DNA of 64,000 nt from Zymoseptoria tritici IPO323 (Eukaryota; Ascomycota; Dothideomycetes; Mycosphaerellales; Mycosphaerellaceae). Positions 42,748 through 52,670 of the stretch are shown here, one piece after another (the stretch's first letter is position 1; each line of letters starts with the position of its first letter). Location: NCBI RefSeq assembly GCF_000219625.1, contig NC_018218.1, forward strand, positions 2,542,001-2,606,000. The letters run 5' to 3'. A model generated the notes under the pieces. That model did not search any database. It was not told where the DNA came from and worked only from the letters and a program-made list of their open reading frames with translations. The position numbers and the translations under genes are program-made.

Positions 42748-44208
42748 ATGAGCAGTGCTATCGCAAGCAAGGTAAATCATTGCCATCGAGCTCCGGGTCA
42801 TGCGACCATTGTGAGTTCCGTCAAATGAGAGCATCGCTAACAAGCATCAAACAGAACCTTTACGACCTCCTGGGTATGCCGAACATCCTTCTCCATCGAC
42901 CGAAACTCACCACCGATCACTGGTGCCAATCCGAGTCGTCTCCGCGCACACCTACTTACATGAACATCAGGCAACGACCCGGATCAGGATCCTGATCGGG
43001 CGCCGGACCCACCTGTCAAGGTCGTCGACAAGCCAGCTCCACGTGTCGGGAAGCGCAATGTCGCTACCTCTGACCCTCTCGCGGATCCTCTGAGACCGAA
43101 TGCCGGACGTACAGGAGGAGGACGTGGTGATCAGGGTGCGTTTGCGATTGGGATGGAGTCGAGACGGGCCAGGGAAAACCTTTTCGTCTTGGGCTTCATG
43201 CGTGGGATACAATGAGCGAGGACTGACAATGGGATGTGCAGCTGGATCCAACAACCGTGAGCAGCGCGACGACCGCAACCGCAATAGGGGTATGTTGAGA
43301 ATGGGACTGGACAATCACATGCGCGCAGACGGACTGACACCTTGACAGAAGCGCGTGGTGATCGTGGTGAGGGACGCGGTGAGGGACGTGGCCGTGGAGG
43401 ACGTGGACGTGGAGGCCGAGGCGGTCGCGGCGGCGCCCCTCGCGATGATCGTCACAGCCACACTGGCATCCAGTGCGTACATACCACTCATGTTCTGCAT
43501 TGGAGCTCCACTAATATTCGATGTAGGGAGCACGAGAAGCAAGCAGCTCACGGCTGGGGCGCTGAGACCGGCACTGCTGAATGGGCGGACGAGAGAGCCG
43601 GCGAGGCAATCGCTAGTGCCGAGGCTAAGAACGACGCCGGCTTCACTCCCGACACCACTGGTGCTGACCCAGCATTCTCCACTGGACCAGGTGGTCCCGG
43701 TGAGGTAGTAGGCGAAGATGCCGTTGCCGAGCCAGAGGATAACACCAAGTCCTACACCCAATACCTCGCTGAGCAAGCCGAGAAGCGCGCAGCACTCTCC
43801 TCAAACCTCTCCGTCCGTCAGGCCAATGAAGGCTCCAAGCAGCAATTCCCCGAGGGCAAGGCTTTCTCCCGCGAGACCGAGGATTTCATCGCTGGATCCG
43901 GCGGCAAGGCTCGCAAGGCCAAGGAGGCTCAGGACAAGAAGGAGCGACTCACTCTGGAGGGTCAGTACTACCAGGCTGCCGAGTCTGGTGACCGTGGTGG
44001 ACGTGGCGGCCGTGGAGGTCGTGGCGGCGGACGTGGTGGTGGTGGACGTGGCGAGTTCAGGGGAGATCGTGGCTCTCGAGGCGGACGCGGCCGTGGCGAC
44101 TCTAGAGGAGGTGCCCGCGGCGGTGAGCGCACTGAGCAACGCGGTGGTGCCCGCGGTGGTTTCAATGCTACCGATGCGGCTGCCTTCCCAGCACTCGGAG
44201 GAGCATAA
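42748..44208 (+). CDS. Stm1/SERBP1-like RGG-box RNA- and ribosome-binding protein (HABP4_PAI-RBP1 family)
   Basis: Six exons inferred: 42748-42771, 42855-42873 (19 nt), 42971-43135, 43242-43289, 43349-43472 and 43527-44208, 353 residues. The start MSSAIASKNLYDLLGNDPDQ is the typical Stm1 N-terminus. The middle has KPAPRVGKRNV, then an RGG-rich block (RGRGGRGRGGRGG), SHTGIQEHEKQAAHGWG, EPEDNTKSYTQYLAEQ, and a long RGG tail ending AAAFPALGGA. Proteins of this family bind RNA and idle ribosomes and are arginine-methylated. Five introns in a 1.4-kb gene, with a microexon, is the densest splicing in the window. All junctions keep frame. Confidence 0.9.
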
Positions 44209-45927
44209 ACGCCCCTATCACTCCACAACACACGGCAAGCCTCTTCTCAGCAAAGCTTGTACCTTTGTCGATGATGCATCTTTGATGCAATGTCTGACGA
44301 ATTCCCACTCTAGGGTTCTGGCAAAGTAGTGCCAACTGGGCGCATGAGAGCACATGTCTCAGTACAGATAATCGATCAAAATGGGACCATTCAATCTGTC
44401 AATTTCGTTAACATCTTCCCATTCCCATGATGATGATTGGAGAGGCGGCTGGTTGGGAAGCGCCTCTTCGCAAACGTCGATTCCTCTTGATCTCGAGGCT
44501 TGATCTCGGGCGGCATAAATGTTACTATTCTGCTGAACACACTGCCAGATACCAAGAAGTGAAGCTGAAGGATGGCCAGAATGTCTACCAGGAGCAGCAA
44601 TCTCTCCCCTCAATATGGAATCGGATCCTCCGCAAACCGCAAGAACCAAGACACTCTAGCCTCTCCACTTGCCGATGATGAAAGCCGGCAGCGCAAACCG
44701 TTCGCATGCCCATCGTATGGCGCAGCGCTCTAGCTGCAGTCTAATAATACTGCCTCGCCTCGCTACTCCGCCTGGTGTCCAAGGATGCTAATTGATCGCT
44801 ATGCCCCATGGGGACAACGAAGCGGCACTTCATATCGTTTCATAGTGCTGTGCACGTCGAGAGATGCCGTGCCAGTGAAGTCTCGGAAGGAGGTGTCTTT
44901 TGAGCAGCCGTTCCGACGAAGAAGGTTTGATAAGCGCCGCCGGTTGCAAGAGCCGATTCAAGGATGTGGTTGTGAACACGAAGAAATGCACCGAAAGGAT
45001 CAATGTTGGCGATTGTGGAGATCTGTCCTTGTCGACATTGTCCAAGCCGCTCTGCCACATTTACCAGCATTTGAAGCAAGCATATCGTTGGCGACCACGA
45101 ATTTCGCGACCCGATCATCGGATTCGTTGCTGGCAACCGAGCCTCGTCACACAGCTGCAGCATGTATTCCATGCCTTATATCAACACCTGAAAACAGGCT
45201 CAACAGTTTCCGCCCCGAGATCCGTGATCGTGATCACAGTCTCTAGCCACAAGTGAGACATTGAGCTCTCATACTATGTGCGCTTGGCTGAAAAGAGTAG
45301 GCGCTTCCTCCACTACGCGTAACATTTCGGCCGCAGCTTTACGAATTACAAACAATGCCTGCCCATGGCTCAGCCACACAGACGACTTGCAATGAGCATT
45401 ATACGAGACCGCGGTCCAGACCTTGGTCCGTGGACACATCGATTATCCTGGCAAGCCCACACAAACACGAGCTGGAGACGACAGAACGATGGCTATGCTG
45501 ACGAAACAGACCAAACATCGCTAGGAGCTGCTCCTCACTGCAGCGCACCTCTCTGCGAAGCACTCCAAATGCCTCGTGGCTTGGAGGTACGTATGCTTGC
45601 CGGTGTTCAAGAGCCTGTCGCCATTGGACCGGCTTGTACAGGGCAGCAAGGGAGCCACGGCATCGGTTGGAAGCTCCGCCCGAGCGCTTCCATGAACCCA
45701 TACCAGGTTGATGACTAGGACATGGGTCTCGCAGCAGCAATGATGAGGTATTGCTTACTCCCGCGGCGTGGTACTGGAGGAGAATAGAGTGCAGCGAGCG
45801 CCGGATACATAACCAGCCGCTTGCGTTTCTTTCTTTGTTGTCGAAAAGTGTTTTGATACAACTGTCATTGCCACATTCCTCACACAGCAGATTTCACACT
45901 GTTGTCAGTGTCAGGAAATAAAACATT
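44209..45927. other. Long intergenic region
   Basis: About 1.7 kb between two plus-strand genes. Overlapping ORFs of 70-150 codons on both strands show no recognisable domain, signal peptide or splice pattern. I see nothing else that can be supported. Confidence 0.45.
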
Positions 45928-47219
45928 ATGAAAGCCGTCACAGCAACGACGGCACTCTTGGGCCTGGGTAAGCAGCCATCGCTGTCAACACACGACTCTA
46001 TACTGACCGTTCGACAGCCTCAATGGCCACCGCTCAATCCTCCGTCGCATCCATTTGCGATCCAACGGATGTCTGCTATGCTCTCAACGTACCTCAAACA
46101 ACGATCAGCTCCGGCAGCGGCGATATTTACTTCCAGATGACGGCGCCCACCACGTACGCATGGGTGGCATTGGGCCAGGGCTCCGGCATGGCTGGAAGCA
46201 ACATCTTCGTGATGTATACCTCAGCAGATGGTACCAACGTCACCGTGTCGCCGCGTTTGGGCACAGGCTATGTTGAGCCACAACACGACACGACTGCTCA
46301 GATCGACATTCTCGAAGGCTCCGGCGTGAGCAACGGCAAGATGACGGCCAATGTGCGATGCAAGAACTGCAACAGCTGGAGCGGCGGCTCCATGGACTTT
46401 ACATCCAGCTCTGATACCAACTGGATTCATGCCTACAAGCAGGGTAGTCCGATGAACACTGACGACCTCACCGCCGACATCAGACGACACGACAACGCAT
46501 CGCCTTTCAAATGGAACTTGGCCGCTGCATCCGGCGGCGCCGACGCCAACCCTTTCGTCGCCTCCTCTTCCTCTTCCACAGCGAACACAACTTCCACGAC
46601 AGCAACTACATCCTCCAGCTCGTCATCGTCCAGCGCGAAGAAACAGAAAGACATCCTCCTCGCCCACGGCGTCCTCGCCTGCGTCGCCGTCGTCGCAATC
46701 TTCCCCTCCGGCGGAATCCTCATCCGCGTCGCCTCCTTCACCGGCCTGGTTTGGGTCCACGCCGCGCTACAACTCCTCGGCTACTTCGTCTACATCGCCG
46801 CGTTCGGGCTGGGACTTTGGCTCGCGAAGACGTTCAAGTACTTCGGCAAGACCCATCCGCGGATTGGAATAGTCGTGTTCGCCCTGCTCGCGTTCCAGCC
46901 TGTGTTTGGTTTCGTGCATCATCTACTGTTCAAGAAGCAGGGTCGACGAACGTTGGTGGGTATCGTTCACGCGAACACGGGCCGTGTGGTTATTCTCCTT
47001 GGAATCATCAACGGAGGACTGGGCTTGAAGCTCAAGGGTTCACCGAAGAAAGACATGATTGCGTATGGGGTCTGCGCGGGCATTATGGGTGTTGCCTATC
47101 TTGCGGCGATCATCCTGGGTGAGGTGAAGATCGCGAAGAGGAACAAGTCGGCGCCGGAGGCACTGGGTTCGGATATGTCGATGGAGGAGAACAAGTCGCA
47201 CAGCAATCACGTTTCGTGA
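45928..47219 (+). CDS. Secreted/membrane DOMON-cytochrome b561 protein (CDH-type cytochrome plus b561)
   Basis: Two exons, 45928-45967 and 46018-47219, 413 residues. The signal peptide MKAVTATTALLGLASMATAQ is completed across the intron. A CDH-cytochrome/DOMON domain follows (about 20-205: DPTDVCYALNVPQTTISSG, IYFQMTAPTTYAWVALGQGS, GSNIFVMYTSADGTNVTVSP). Two extracellular Cys form CKNC. After a Ser/Thr linker comes a five- to six-helix cytochrome b561 module (LLAHGVLACVAVVAIFPSGG, WVHAALQLLGYFVYI, FQPVFGFVHHLLF, GIVHANTGRVVILLGIINGG) with the His residues that bind two haems. The layout suits transmembrane electron transfer, perhaps ferric reduction or support of extracellular oxidases. The substrate is unknown. 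Confidence 0.9.
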
Positions 47220-47775
47220 TGGAGGATGAGTATGAAGGGAATGGAGCTTGGTTGGGAGTAGCAACACATTGTTAGATTTCTTTCCGTCGGATCATGATAA
47301 GATGCCATGGATGGAATGGCATACACACTGAAAGCGAGTGGCAGATCGAAGCTGATGAATTACTGGGATGAGGTCAAGGATTGTACAGAGTCAAGGATTC
47401 GATATTGGAACGTCTATTTGCAATGCAGTGTTCCTCGCTCGGCGTTGATACCTCGCGTATCGTTGGGTCTAGACCAACGAGTCCACCTTTTTGGTAAGGG
47501 CAACCATTCCTTGATCGCTTCGTCCGTGCTTGAGACCCCGGCTTCTAAACAACGCTGCGAGATCCGCAGTCTTGTTGCATGAGCATCTTTGCAACAGACC
47601 AGTCGATGCCTCGCCATTCATCTCATCCTTCTTCCGTCTATCGTATTCGTGCTTCGAAGCACAAATGAGCCGCTCAAGCAAATCATGGTATCATCAAAAC
47701 GTCTCCTCCTCGCCCGCGAGCTCTCCGTCAGCCTCTTGTGGAATCTCGAAGCCCTCCTGTTCGTTGGTCAACTGC
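47220..47775. other. Convergent intergenic region, b561 and EB1 genes
   Basis: 3' UTRs only; no gene recognised. Confidence 0.5.
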
Positions 47776-48643
47776 CTATTCCTCGTCCGCTGTGCCATCA
47801 ATTGTCTCACTCACCTCAGTAGAGTACAGAATTGTCTGTATTTGCTTGAGGAGACTGCCCTCGTCTTCTTCGAGCGCAGGGTCGGCATCCATCGCCTGCT
47901 GGATGAGAAGTTCTATGTCCCGCAGCTTGCTGAAGTAGAAGTCGCGCTCGCGCTCAAGACCTTGAACAGTCTCCGTCAACTCGGCGTTCTTTTGCTGCAG
48001 CAGACTGCTAGCGGGTGCGGCTTGACGACTGCCTGAACGCGGAGCAGCAGCACCTCCAGCTGGCCTTCGAGCGGTCGCCGCAGCAGCAGGAGCGCGGCTT
48101 GTGGGTGGCAATGCCGGCGCAGCTCCAGCACCGAGCCCTTTCCGCCTCGACACCGCGTCGTAGTCTCCTCCCGGATAGTACTGATCCCAGTATCTCTTCG
48201 ACCACTGAAGGAATTCGAGGTTGTCCTGCATCTTGCACTTCACCAGCATCTCCACGGGAATCGGTCGGTCGACATGGTGCTTGCGGAAGGTATTGCTGAG
48301 GATTTTGAAATTCTCGAGATAGGCGTATTCGGCGTTGACGTTGAACTTGACTCGACCCATGGGCACATCGAGGAAGATGCTGTCGTAGATCTGGCAGAGG
48401 GCCGCGCTGTGCGATTTCCGTCAGTGAAGCTGCCTGATTATCCGGAGCTCGAAATGGTGCACATACCCAGTACCACACTGTTCGACCTTGGTCAAGTTGA
48501 GCTGGAGTAGCCCGTTAAGCCATTGCAGTAGTTCCTGTCTGGGAATGCGTGTTAGATAGATGTAGCAGCAATGCGACTGTCTTGATCCATGGAAGACGAG
48601 ACATTCACGCTGGCTCAAGCGTCTCTTACCTTGATTCTCCCAT
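47776..48643 (-). CDS. EB1-family microtubule plus-end protein (Mal3/Bim1)
   Basis: Three exons: 48630-48643 (14 nt), 48467-48538 and 47776-48406, 238 residues. The assembled N-terminus MGESRQELLQWLNGLLQLNL, TKVEQCGTGAALCQIYDSIF, LDVPMGRVKFN, then FLQWSKRYWDQYYPGGDYDA is the EB1 calponin-homology domain. An Ala/Pro/Arg linker follows and then the coiled-coil EB1 domain with ERERDFYFSKLRDIELLIQQ, the FYFxKLRxIE signature that binds SxIP partners. The acidic tail ends TADEE without the EEY/F motif of animals. EB1 proteins track growing microtubule ends and recruit other factors. Only the third exon is seen by simple ORF reading, which gives a false start at an internal GTG. Confidence 0.94.
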
Positions 48644-49230
48644 GACGGCGGAAGCGGTATGAGTATGTGGTAGTCGGAGAAGCAGTGACGGCTGAATTCA
48701 ATTGCGCATGCGCAGAGGATGTTGTCGCTGCGTTTGGGCGTGAGGGTGTGATTGAGGAGAGAAGTTGGTTATGGAGATGTTTGGAAGTCGAAAGTTTGAA
48801 ATCGCGGGGAGACCCTCCACAAGCAACGACATTACCATGATTCTCTCTACAAGCAAAGACTATGAGCATATATGCGACGAGGCACGCCTCACGTCATACA
48901 TCGCCAACGGTCCTGGCAACCAGTTGCGGTCATCATACAGGCTTCGTCTTCAGGCTTCATTCATCCTTAGGCCTCATTTTGGGGCATCTTCAGCGTGCAC
49001 CAGAGATCACACTGTACGTATTCATGCATATGCGCATCTGATTAGCTACGTAGCCGAGTTCTGCGGGCTAGTCCATGTCACTACTCTCTCATGCCTGAGA
49101 GAACTTACAAGTACGCTGCTGTCCGCCTCTCCAACCCCTTAGCGACTCCCTCCACAAAGTACAGAGCTCGCCCAACCTACGAAGCATCACCAGCAAGAAA
49201 CATCTCCGCACCACTCGGTAAATCGCAGTC
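48644..49230. other. Intergenic: EB1 promoter and upstream of small ORF
   Basis: About 590 bp with no conserved ORF. Confidence 0.45.
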
Positions 49231-49416
49231 ATGCGTATCCACCTTCTTATCGTCTTGTCCGTCCTCCTCACGTCCTGCTTGGCTTGCAGTTGGGTCTGCA
49301 AATGTCTTCGAGCAGACGGCAGCATCGACTGCGCCGTCGATACTCGCGGCTTCGGCCAACACGGATTCGAAGGCCGCTGCCGCGATCGCACTTGTGCTGG
49401 CACCAACAAAGCATAG
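49231..49416 (+). CDS. Candidate small secreted cysteine-rich protein
   Basis: 61 codons from an ATG. The first 18-19 residues, MRIHLLIVLSVLLTSCLA, are a strong signal-peptide pattern (basic start, leucine-rich core, small residue before cleavage). The mature peptide of about 43 residues has six cysteines in the order C-x3-C-x-C-x8-C-x15-C-x4-C, and begins CSWVCKCLRADGSIDC. Size, signal peptide and even cysteine count fit fungal small secreted proteins, some of which act as effectors or antimicrobial peptides, but I recognise no family. It lies in a 1.4-kb gap otherwise empty of genes. Overlapping ORFs exist in other frames, so coding status is uncertain; an intron and further exon cannot be excluded. 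Confidence 0.4.
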   Translation: MRIHLLIVLSVLLTSCLACSWVCKCLRADGSIDCAVDTRGFGQHGFEGRCRDRTCAGTNKA

Positions 49417-50069
49417 GACTGCTCGAGCGGAAGCAAGTTGCAGGAAAGATATGCATGCTGTCTGGGGAGCTGATTTTTGGTGCTGACCAAAGCAGCAGAA
49501 ACCTTTCTTGCTTTGCCCCGCATGAATCATCACAACGAAATCGCCAATCTGCACAGAGAGTCAGCACCCATCTACTCTACATGTTCAGAGTTACTGCGCC
49601 AGGAATGATGCGCTGTAATTCGTGGAGGCTACCTTAGTACTTCAAATCTTCACGACGCCGGACCAAGATCCGTTCGTTTTTCCAAAGAGGAAGCGCTAGT
49701 CAATTGTCCGCTGCAGGAATGCGCTTTCGCATAGCCTGCCTGGCGTCTTGAAACGGGAGCTATCAGCTCCCCAATCGAGTTCCCAGTGGCACTCGTAATG
49801 TTGTTAGGTGAGATACAAGTTGTACTGCGCCTCTCGCTTACGAGCGAAAACCCATGCGTGGTACCTATCGTGACTGGCTGCAACATTGCGGGCGCTACCG
49901 GCTGGACGTGGTTGTTGGTTGTTTGCGGATACGAAGTGGGCTTTCCTTGGTTCCGGCTGGCAGTCGATCGTCGCGAGCATGTTCCGACCTGTTTGGGGCT
50001 ATTGGGGGCTGGAAATTCTAATACTGTAACACCCTCCGTCTCAATGAGAGCCGCTGGTTACTCGTGAAA
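49417..50069. other. Intergenic, 3' side of IST3
   Basis: No gene recognised. Holds the IST3 terminator. Confidence 0.45.
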
Positions 50070-51074
50070 TCATCGCCGCCCATGTTCTCTTCTAGATGCT
50101 CGGTCGCCGTCGAGATCGTCTCTTCTCTTCTCAGTCCTGTCTTCCTGACGTCTTCTCGGCCTGTCTTCGCTGGAGACGGAATCATTTCGTGGCCTATGTC
50201 TTTCACGACCGCTCTCGCCTTCAGCACGTGGCGAGCCAGATCGGTGCCGCCTCGATCTGTGTCTTGCCTGCGAATCTTGAACATCAGAGCTCGGAGTGCG
50301 TGATCGATGTCGCCGAGGATTACGAGGTTTCTGTCTTTCCTGACTTTCTCCGCGCTCCTTGTCGCGTCTTGAACGGTGACGGTCTCGTGACTTATCGCGA
50401 GACTCTTTGCCACCATCCTCCTTCCGAGAGCGGTGGTGATGTCTGTGCTTTCGACTCCGGTCCTTTTCCTTCGACTTGTGCTTGACGACTGCCTTCAACG
50501 CCTCCTCCACCTCTGCGCGCTTCTCTTTGACAAGGAATTCTTTCATCGGATCGTCCTCTTCGATGTTCTTGATCAGCTTGGCAAGCTCAATCTCCTCTTT
50601 GATCAGCGGACGCTCCTCCTCACTTTCGCTAATGCTTGCCGTGCGCCTTCTCTTTCTGCGGTCGTCGCCCTCCTTGTCCGTGTCGTCGACCTCGTCAGCC
50701 TCCTCATCGCCAATGCCCTCCACTTCTCCCTCCTTCTTCTTGTACCTCGTATGATCTACACTGAGCACCTTGCCCATCACGCCGGCTCCACTGAGATTGT
50801 CCACGGCCAGGTCACAGCTGCGCTGGTCTTCATATTTCAAGAAGCAGAACCCTCGACTCTTTCCAGTCTCCTTGTCGCGGACCAAATTGATGTGTACTGG
50901 ATTGCCATATTGACTGAAGATTGTCAAGATGTCGCCCTCGCTAAGCTCGAAAGGTAGGCCACCGATGTAAAGGTACGCAGTGTCGCGATAATCCGTATGC
51001 CAGGAAGCGTTCGATGGGATGACTTTTTCGAGCTCGGTCTGGTTCAGTCGCTCGATTTGACGGATCGACTGCAT
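50070..51074 (-). CDS. RES-complex RNA-binding splicing factor (Ist3/Snu17, RBMX2 family)
   Basis: 334 residues, no intron; ATG at 51074. The N-terminus MQSIRQIERLNQTELEKVI and SWHTDYRDTAYLYIGGLPFE lead into a single RRM (about 33-115) with RNP2 LYIGGL and RNP1 SRGFCFLKYEDQ, and the family-specific FSQYGNPVHINLVRDKETGK and VLSVDHTRYKKK. The remaining two-thirds is charged, ending in a long Arg/Ser/His/Asp-rich tail. Ist3 with Bud13 and Pml1 forms the RES complex that helps splice and retain pre-mRNA. The RS-like tail is longer than in yeast and closer to the animal RBMX2 arrangement. Divergent from VAM7. Confidence 0.93.
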   Translation of the reverse strand: MQSIRQIERLNQTELEKVIPSNASWHTDYRDTAYLYIGGLPFELSEGDILTIFSQYGNPVHINLVRDKETGKSRGFCFLKYEDQRSCDLAVDNLSGAGVMGKVLSVDHTRYKKKEGEVEGIGDEEADEVDDTDKEGDDRRKRRRTASISESEEERPLIKEEIELAKLIKNIEEDDPMKEFLVKEKRAEVEEALKAVVKHKSKEKDRSRKHRHHHRSRKEDGGKESRDKSRDRHRSRRDKERGESQERQKPRNPRRHRSRTPSSDVQDSQARHRSRRHRSGSPRAEGESGRERHRPRNDSVSSEDRPRRRQEDRTEKRRDDLDGDRASRREHGRR

Positions 51075-51374
51075 CGTGGCAGCAGAGCGCGCAGAGTGAG
51101 TGGTTCCGGAGGGTCGTCGATGCGGAGAAAGGATGCACCACCACTGAGCGAAGGAAAGTCACACGAGTGACTAGCTTTTAGCACTTTCCTACTTCAGCTT
51201 CTTTAGCGGGTCTTCACGTGCCGTTGCGGGATGACGACGTCTCATGGCCAGGTGCGTCTGGGCGCGTGCTCTTCAGGTACCTTACTTACCTAGCTTCCCT
51301 CCTACTTACTCCATCTACAAAGTACTTGGAGGCGACCGTCTGGAGAGCGATCACTGCATCTCATCACTCTCACC
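51075..51374. other. Divergent promoter, IST3 and VAM7-like genes
   Basis: 300 bp shared promoter, no recognised element. Confidence 0.5.
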
Positions 51375-52490
51375 ATGGCGCCCGCTCTGCAAATCTCGAT
51401 CCCAAGCGCCTCGACCGCGACTCCGACAGAGGGCAAACCTTACACACAATACAACATCTCACTGCAGCTCCCTCTCCGCAAACACGACATCAAGAAACGA
51501 TACAATGACTTTCTCCAACTTCACGAGACCTTGACTTCTCAGACGCAACAAGCGCCTCCCGCACCACTCCCCGCAAAGTCATGGCTCCGACGGACAGTCA
51601 ATAACGAAGCACTCACCGAGGAAAGGCGAAAGGGTTTAGAGAAGTACCTCCAGAGCATAATAGCGTCGGAAGATCCTCGATGGCGGAGTAGCACAGCATG
51701 GAGATCCTTTCTCAACCTTCCGAGTACCACACAGTCGACCAAGGCGAACGGCTCAGGACGACCCGGCAGCTCCAGCGCGATCGTTGACCCAAATCAGTGG
51801 CTAGACGTCCATGGCGAGTTGAAGTCTCAGATCCAAACGGCACGTCAACAATTGAAGCAACGCGAAGCTGCGACAACAGCTCAAGCTCAGCATTCTCTCT
51901 CCGCAGAAGCGAAGGCGAGTCTTGTCCGTGCAGCCACCTCGATTGCACAGCTAGACGACGGTCTGAAGAGTATAACGAGCGCGAGTAGAGGCGATGATGG
52001 AGGCTGGGGTGGCAGTAAGAAGCTCGGCGATGGCGAGCTAAGGAGAAGGAGAGACTTGCTCGGCGCTGCGAAGAAAGAGGTCGAGGGACTGGAGGGCGTG
52101 CTGCGAAGTATGGCTACGAAGTCTGCTGCCGCGACGAGTAGTGCAAACACCAGTGCAGCGGCGACGGCGGGTGATAAGGAGGCGCTATGGCGTGGCACAT
52201 CAGCTGCAAAGCCTAGTGGTCGTGTGCTGGGAGGGCCGATGAAGGAGACCGAGCGCACACGGGAGCTGGATAATTCAGGAGTGCTGCAACTGCAGAAGCA
52301 AGTCATGCAGGAACAGGATGAGGACGTGCTATCGCTGGGCAAAACCGTGGCGAAATTGAAGGATATGGGCATTATGATCAACGAGGAGCTCGCGATCCAG
52401 AACGAGATGCTTGGCCTGGTTGGTGAGGATGTGGACAGAGTTCAAGGGAAGATCGATGTCGCGAGGAATCGTATCAAGAAGATACACTGA
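51375..52490 (+). CDS. Vam7-like vacuolar SNARE with PX domain
   Basis: 371 residues, no intron. The PX domain spans about residues 5-115: LQISIPSASTAT, YTQYNISLQLPL, KRYNDFLQLHETL (the RY..F phosphoinositide motif), RRTVNNEALTEERRKGLEKY and WRSFLNLP. A linker with coiled-coil potential follows. A C-terminal Qc-type SNARE motif covers about 305-368: DEDVLSLGKTVAKLKDMGIM, INEELAIQNEMLGLVGEDVD, RVQGKIDVARNRIKK. Like Vam7 it has no transmembrane anchor. PX binding to PI3P brings it to the vacuole, where it acts in homotypic fusion with HOPS. Confidence 0.9.
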   Translation: MAPALQISIPSASTATPTEGKPYTQYNISLQLPLRKHDIKKRYNDFLQLHETLTSQTQQAPPAPLPAKSWLRRTVNNEALTEERRKGLEKYLQSIIASEDPRWRSSTAWRSFLNLPSTTQSTKANGSGRPGSSSAIVDPNQWLDVHGELKSQIQTARQQLKQREAATTAQAQHSLSAEAKASLVRAATSIAQLDDGLKSITSASRGDDGGWGGSKKLGDGELRRRRDLLGAAKKEVEGLEGVLRSMATKSAAATSSANTSAAATAGDKEALWRGTSAAKPSGRVLGGPMKETERTRELDNSGVLQLQKQVMQEQDEDVLSLGKTVAKLKDMGIMINEELAIQNEMLGLVGEDVDRVQGKIDVARNRIKKIH

Positions 52491-52670
52491 TGTTGGCAGG
52501 GTATCATGGGAGCGAGGTGGGACGGAATGTCTAGGGAGGTGCTTCTGATATTGCTGCATTTGAGCGAGCATGTAGTATTACTTCAAGTCCTTGTACGACC
52601 AGGCTAACCACTGATAATGCCAGACGATTTACCCAGGTTCCCAACGCCAACGCTAAATGTACCCAAAGAA

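Noticed and set aside
44785..45246. 153-codon plus-strand ORF in the 1.7-kb gap
   Set aside because: No domain; several overlapping ORFs of similar length on both strands argue for chance in GC-rich DNA.
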